Origin: Bacteroidia bacterium | Lineage (GTDB): Bacteria; Bacteroidota; Bacteroidia; J057 | Direction: 5' to 3' | DNA: 51,851 nt | NCBI GenBank assembly: GCA_030430575.1 | Contig: JAUIKF010000059.1 | Location: forward strand, 1-51,851 | Part shown: positions 49,296 to 51,851 of the stretch, piece after piece | Position numbering within the stretch: position 1 is the stretch's first letter | Layout: each line of letters opens with the position of its first letter | The notes under the pieces: generated by a model | Told to the model about the DNA's origin: nothing | Seen by the model: the letters and a program-made list of their open reading frames with translations, nothing else | Databases searched by the model: none | Translations under genes and position numbers: made by a program

Positions 49296-49309
49296 TAGTA
49301 TCATTGTGT

Positions 49310-49377
49310 GTTCCCTGTTGGGAACTGATATTAGGGCTTGGGGGTTCCACTCTTTATAGGGTGGAACCTTTTTTTTT
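49310..49377 (+). ncRNA. Structured leader or small RNA with terminator before lgt
   Basis: Two hairpins follow the promoter. The first is GTTCCC-TGTT-GGGAAC (49310-49325). The second is a strong terminator, GGTTCCACTCT-TTAT-AGGGTGGAACC (49343-49368, 11 bp with one G-U), followed by nine T's (49369-49377). lgt begins 5 bases later, so the terminator lies in its 5' leader. Segment GGAAC of hairpin 1 could instead pair with GTTCC of the terminator, a four-segment layout like a transcription attenuator. Alternatively it is a free small RNA of about 75 nt. I do not recognise it as a known RNA family. Confidence 0.6.
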
Positions 49378-49382
49378 GATAT

Positions 49383-50633
49383 ATGTATCCAAAAATCAGT
49401 GATTTCCTCAATGACCTCTTTGGTAGAGAAGTCATCAACCTCCCAATTCAGAGTTATGGGTTCTTTTTGGCACTGGCCTTTCTAGTTGCCTATTTGGTCC
49501 TTAAACGTGACCTCAAAAGAAAAACTGCGCTAGGAATCTTTCCTTCCTGGTCGCTTGAAGTACAGAAAGGCGGCCCTATCCCTGTATCAGATATTGTCTT
49601 TAGCGCGCTCATATGGGCCATTATTGGCTTCAAACTAGGGGCTGTCCTATCTGATTATACCGCCTTCGCCAATGATCCTCAAAGCGTCTTATTGTCCTCC
49701 CAAGGAACCTTGTGGGGCGCATTGCTTGGCGCAGCCCTAGCCGGTGGCCTGAAATGGCTTCAATTCAATAGACAAAAAGGTAAAGAACCCACCATTTCAA
49801 CTGAACATCGAAGCGCAGCCGATGAGTTGGGAACTATTTTCACACTGGCATTTGTATTCGGAATTGTAGGGTCAAAAATCTTCCATAACCTTGAAAACTG
49901 GGATCAATTCATCGCAAATCCCTGGGAGCAATTGATCTCTTTTTCGGGCCTTACATTTTATGGAGGCTTGATCTGTGCAGGAGCAGCGATTATTTATTAT
50001 GTAAAAAAACGCGGCTATCAACTATTGCCTTTTGCTGACTCGGCTAGCCTTGTTCTGATCCTTGGATATGGCATAGGCCGCATTGGCTGCCAGGTCTCGG
50101 GTGATGGTGACTGGGGCATCATCAACGAAAGCCCACAACCCGATTGGCTATCCTGGCTACCCGACTGGACCTGGGCCTACCACTACCCCAACAATGTCTT
50201 GGAGCGCTGCAACCCAGACCCTTCCAGATATACTGATATTAACTGCAATTGGGAGGAGCTCCATCAACTGGTTGTCCCTGTTTTCCCAACCCCTATTTAC
50301 GAGACGACTATGGCTTTGCTGATTTTTGGCTTGCTGTGGTTTCTCAGGAAAAAGCTTCCGTTTTGGGGACAGCTTACAGGCATTTATTTGATGCTAAATG
50401 GATTGGAGCGGTTTTTCATCGAAAAAATACGGGTAAATTCTATCTTGGAAATAGGAGGAATAACTGTCACCCAAGCTGAAATTATCTCTACCCTTCTATT
50501 TTTGGCAGGCTGCGTTTTGTGCTATTTTGCTACCTTTGTATGGAAAAAAAAGCTGGAGAACACGGAGATTGAACCCGTGCAACCCGTAACCCCTTTCTCC
50601 TTCGGCCATTTTGGGAAAAAACCCAATAGCTAG
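49383..50633 (+). CDS. lgt: Prolipoprotein diacylglyceryl transferase
   Basis: This inner-membrane enzyme transfers a diacylglyceryl group to the lipobox cysteine of prolipoproteins. The 416-residue protein is longer than E. coli Lgt (291), as is usual in Bacteroidota. It has about seven membrane segments and the landmarks IQSYGFFLALAFLVAY, FYGGLICAGA, GYGIGRIGCQVSGDGDWG (the GRIGC signature) and PTPIYE near the end of the periplasmic loop. It serves the many lipoproteins in this window. A terminator lies immediately upstream of its ATG. Its stop overlaps the possible GTG start of rluA by one base, so the two are cotranscribed. Confidence 0.93.
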   Translation: MYPKISDFLNDLFGREVINLPIQSYGFFLALAFLVAYLVLKRDLKRKTALGIFPSWSLEVQKGGPIPVSDIVFSALIWAIIGFKLGAVLSDYTAFANDPQSVLLSSQGTLWGALLGAALAGGLKWLQFNRQKGKEPTISTEHRSAADELGTIFTLAFVFGIVGSKIFHNLENWDQFIANPWEQLISFSGLTFYGGLICAGAAIIYYVKKRGYQLLPFADSASLVLILGYGIGRIGCQVSGDGDWGIINESPQPDWLSWLPDWTWAYHYPNNVLERCNPDPSRYTDINCNWEELHQLVVPVFPTPIYETTMALLIFGLLWFLRKKLPFWGQLTGIYLMLNGLERFFIEKIRVNSILEIGGITVTQAEIISTLLFLAGCVLCYFATFVWKKKLENTEIEPVQPVTPFSFGHFGKKPNS

Positions 50634-50641
50634 TGCATATC

Positions 50642-51706
50642 ATGAGCGACCAGACGCCCACAGAACCCTTTGACCAAAGCCAAGTATCTCGGGGAGATAC
50701 CGTAGAGATAGAGGGAGATTCCTTGTTTATGCATCATACCGTGACAGCTGCTCCACGGCAGAAGCCGCTGCGGGTAGATAAGTTCCTCGCCAATCTTCTC
50801 CCCTTTGTCACCCGTTCCAAAATCAAAAATGCAGCCCTGGTAGGCAGCATCTATGTCAATGGCCTTGTCGTCAAGGCATCCTATAAGGTAAAGCCTGACG
50901 ATGTAGTGGGCTTGCTCCTCCCCTATCCCCCCTCAGAGGAGTCTCAGCCTGAACCCATGGACTTGGACATTCGCTATGAAGATGAGGCATTGATCATTGT
51001 ACATAAGTCTGCTCCCATGGTCTGCCATCCCGGGGTTAGCAATCGGACAGGAACTTTGATCCAAGGATTGCAATGGCATGTGGAGAAATCCCTTCCCATT
51101 GGCACCAATGACCATACCCGCCCTGGCCTTGTCCACCGCCTAGACAAGAATACCACTGGCCTCATGGTGATCGCGAAGACCGAATATGCCATGTCCCATT
51201 TAGCGCAACAGTTTTTCCACCGGACCACAGGCCGGAGTTATAATGCCATTGTGTGGGGAGATGTCCCAGAAGATCAAGGGACTATAGGGGGCTATATCGG
51301 GCGAAATGCCAAAAATAGAAAGACTTATTCTATCTATGAAGATGAGTCAAAAGGCAAGCGAGCTGTCACTCACTATGAAGTAATAGAACGCTTTGGGGTT
51401 GCTACCCTGGTCAAGCTCAAACTGGAAACAGGGCGCACCCACCAGATCCGGGTACACATGAAACATATAGGCCATACCTTGATCGGTGATCCCGAATATG
51501 GAGGCGACACCTATCCTGGAGGGCCGCCTACCAAAAATTTTCGTCAGTTTGTCAAAAACTGTACGGCCATCATGCCACGCCAGGCGCTCCATGCCCGAGA
51601 GCTGTCGTTTGATCATCCCATGACCAAGAAGCGCATGACTTTTACCAGCGATTTGCCAGAAGACTTCCTGTTGTTACTGGAAAAGTTGAGGCGATTAGCG
51701 CATTAA
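50642..51706 (+). CDS. rluA: RluA-family pseudouridine synthase
   Basis: This enzyme isomerises uridines to pseudouridine in rRNA or tRNA. From the ATG at 50642 it is 354 residues. An N-terminal S4 RNA-binding domain (LRVDKFLANLLPFVTRSKIKNA) is followed by the catalytic domain with RPGLVHRLDKNTTGLMV (catalytic Asp in HRLD), SYNAIVWG and GRTHQIRVHMKHIGHTLIGD. The domain order is that of RluD/RluC-type enzymes rather than minimal RluA, so the exact uridine target is uncertain. A GTG at 50633 would add three residues. Confidence 0.92.
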   Translation: MSDQTPTEPFDQSQVSRGDTVEIEGDSLFMHHTVTAAPRQKPLRVDKFLANLLPFVTRSKIKNAALVGSIYVNGLVVKASYKVKPDDVVGLLLPYPPSEESQPEPMDLDIRYEDEALIIVHKSAPMVCHPGVSNRTGTLIQGLQWHVEKSLPIGTNDHTRPGLVHRLDKNTTGLMVIAKTEYAMSHLAQQFFHRTTGRSYNAIVWGDVPEDQGTIGGYIGRNAKNRKTYSIYEDESKGKRAVTHYEVIERFGVATLVKLKLETGRTHQIRVHMKHIGHTLIGDPEYGGDTYPGGPPTKNFRQFVKNCTAIMPRQALHARELSFDHPMTKKRMTFTSDLPEDFLLLLEKLRRLAH

Positions 51707-51824
51707 AGGCAGGGTTCCAAGAAAGGTTCAAGGTACTGTGTTACGATGCAAGAAAAAAGTGAGAAAAATTCGATACATTTGTTAAAACTTAAGAAGGGCA
51801 TGCCATTGGCTGTTCTATCTTGTG

Positions 51825-51849
51825 TAGCTCAGGCGAATTGCCTGGGCTA
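51825..51849. repeat. Short hairpin at the right edge
   Basis: TAGCTCAGGC pairs with GCCTGGGCTA (one mismatch) around GAATT, 118 bases after the rluA stop. It may be a terminator or an intergenic palindrome. The stretch 51707-51824 holds no gene; it begins with GGTTCCAAG/GGTTCAAGG repeats like those at 36336-36385. Confidence 0.5.
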
Positions 51850-51851
51850 TC

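Overview
The window looks like chromosome from a Bacteroidota bacterium, probably of the Saprospiria type (Lewinella/Haliscomenobacter-like; this placement is inference). Support comes from secretion-system type IX (T9SS) sorting domains of type A (22073-23932) and type B (13737-20162), a mutY-ssb-gldE-gldD gliding cluster, promoters of the TAnnTTTG class without Shine-Dalgarno dependence, a Bacteroidota-type 30-residue basic ribosomal-like protein, and a 16S 5' end at the left edge. Most genes are housekeeping or surface genes. There is no prophage, integrase, transposase or CRISPR array.

Layout. 1-613: 5' end of a 16S rRNA gene on the minus strand with its leader and promoter. 614-4152: a hypothetical protein, two paralogous lipoproteins and an acyl-CoA dehydrogenase with a candidate operator. 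4278-5413: an orphan XisI-like gene meeting mazG. 5537-7537: an MbnP-like lipoprotein and its MbnH-like dihaem partner. 7541-8080: nested inverted repeats. 8129-13388: WG-repeat protein, plsC, a TMTC-like membrane/TPR protein, ferritin, a metallo-beta-lactamase-fold hydrolase and a membrane protein. 13737-20162: a 2141-residue PKD-repeat surface protein. 20163-20589: a palindromic element, tRNA-His and a terminator. 20612-28020 (minus): Xaa-Pro aminopeptidase, T9SS cargo, a second orphan XisI, pyrD, a lipoprotein and a secreted M20 amidohydrolase. 28181-32474: two SDR enzymes, a MarR regulator with its likely target, and an acyl-CoA carboxyltransferase. 32617-40675: a beta-barrel protein, rplT/rpmI, a VOC protein, a response-regulator/LytS-type kinase, a Wzi-like porin and a FtsX/MacB permease. 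40876-44907 (minus): nucleotidyltransferase, RNase G/E, an mS38-like peptide, a TPR protein and HU. 45032-51706: mutY-ssb-gldE-gldD, fur, lgt and rluA.

Functionally, gldD/gldE and the two T9SS cargoes belong to the gliding/type IX export programme. lgt supplies the lipid anchor for the many lipoproteins here. Ferritin, Fur and the MbnP/MbnH pair concern iron and copper. The acyl-CoA dehydrogenase, carboxyltransferase and SDR genes belong to acyl-CoA metabolism.

The most unusual signals lie between genes. (i) A terminator-containing leader sits directly in front of lgt, with a Fur-box-like site over its promoter. (ii) Two copies of a 226-241 bp palindromic element start exactly at stop codons. 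(iii) A short repeat unit occurs four times, each a few bases after a stop codon. (iv) Near-identical operators flank the MarR gene. (v) Several long perfect palindromes are present. Functions are assigned by recognising motifs and family resemblance; no database search was run.
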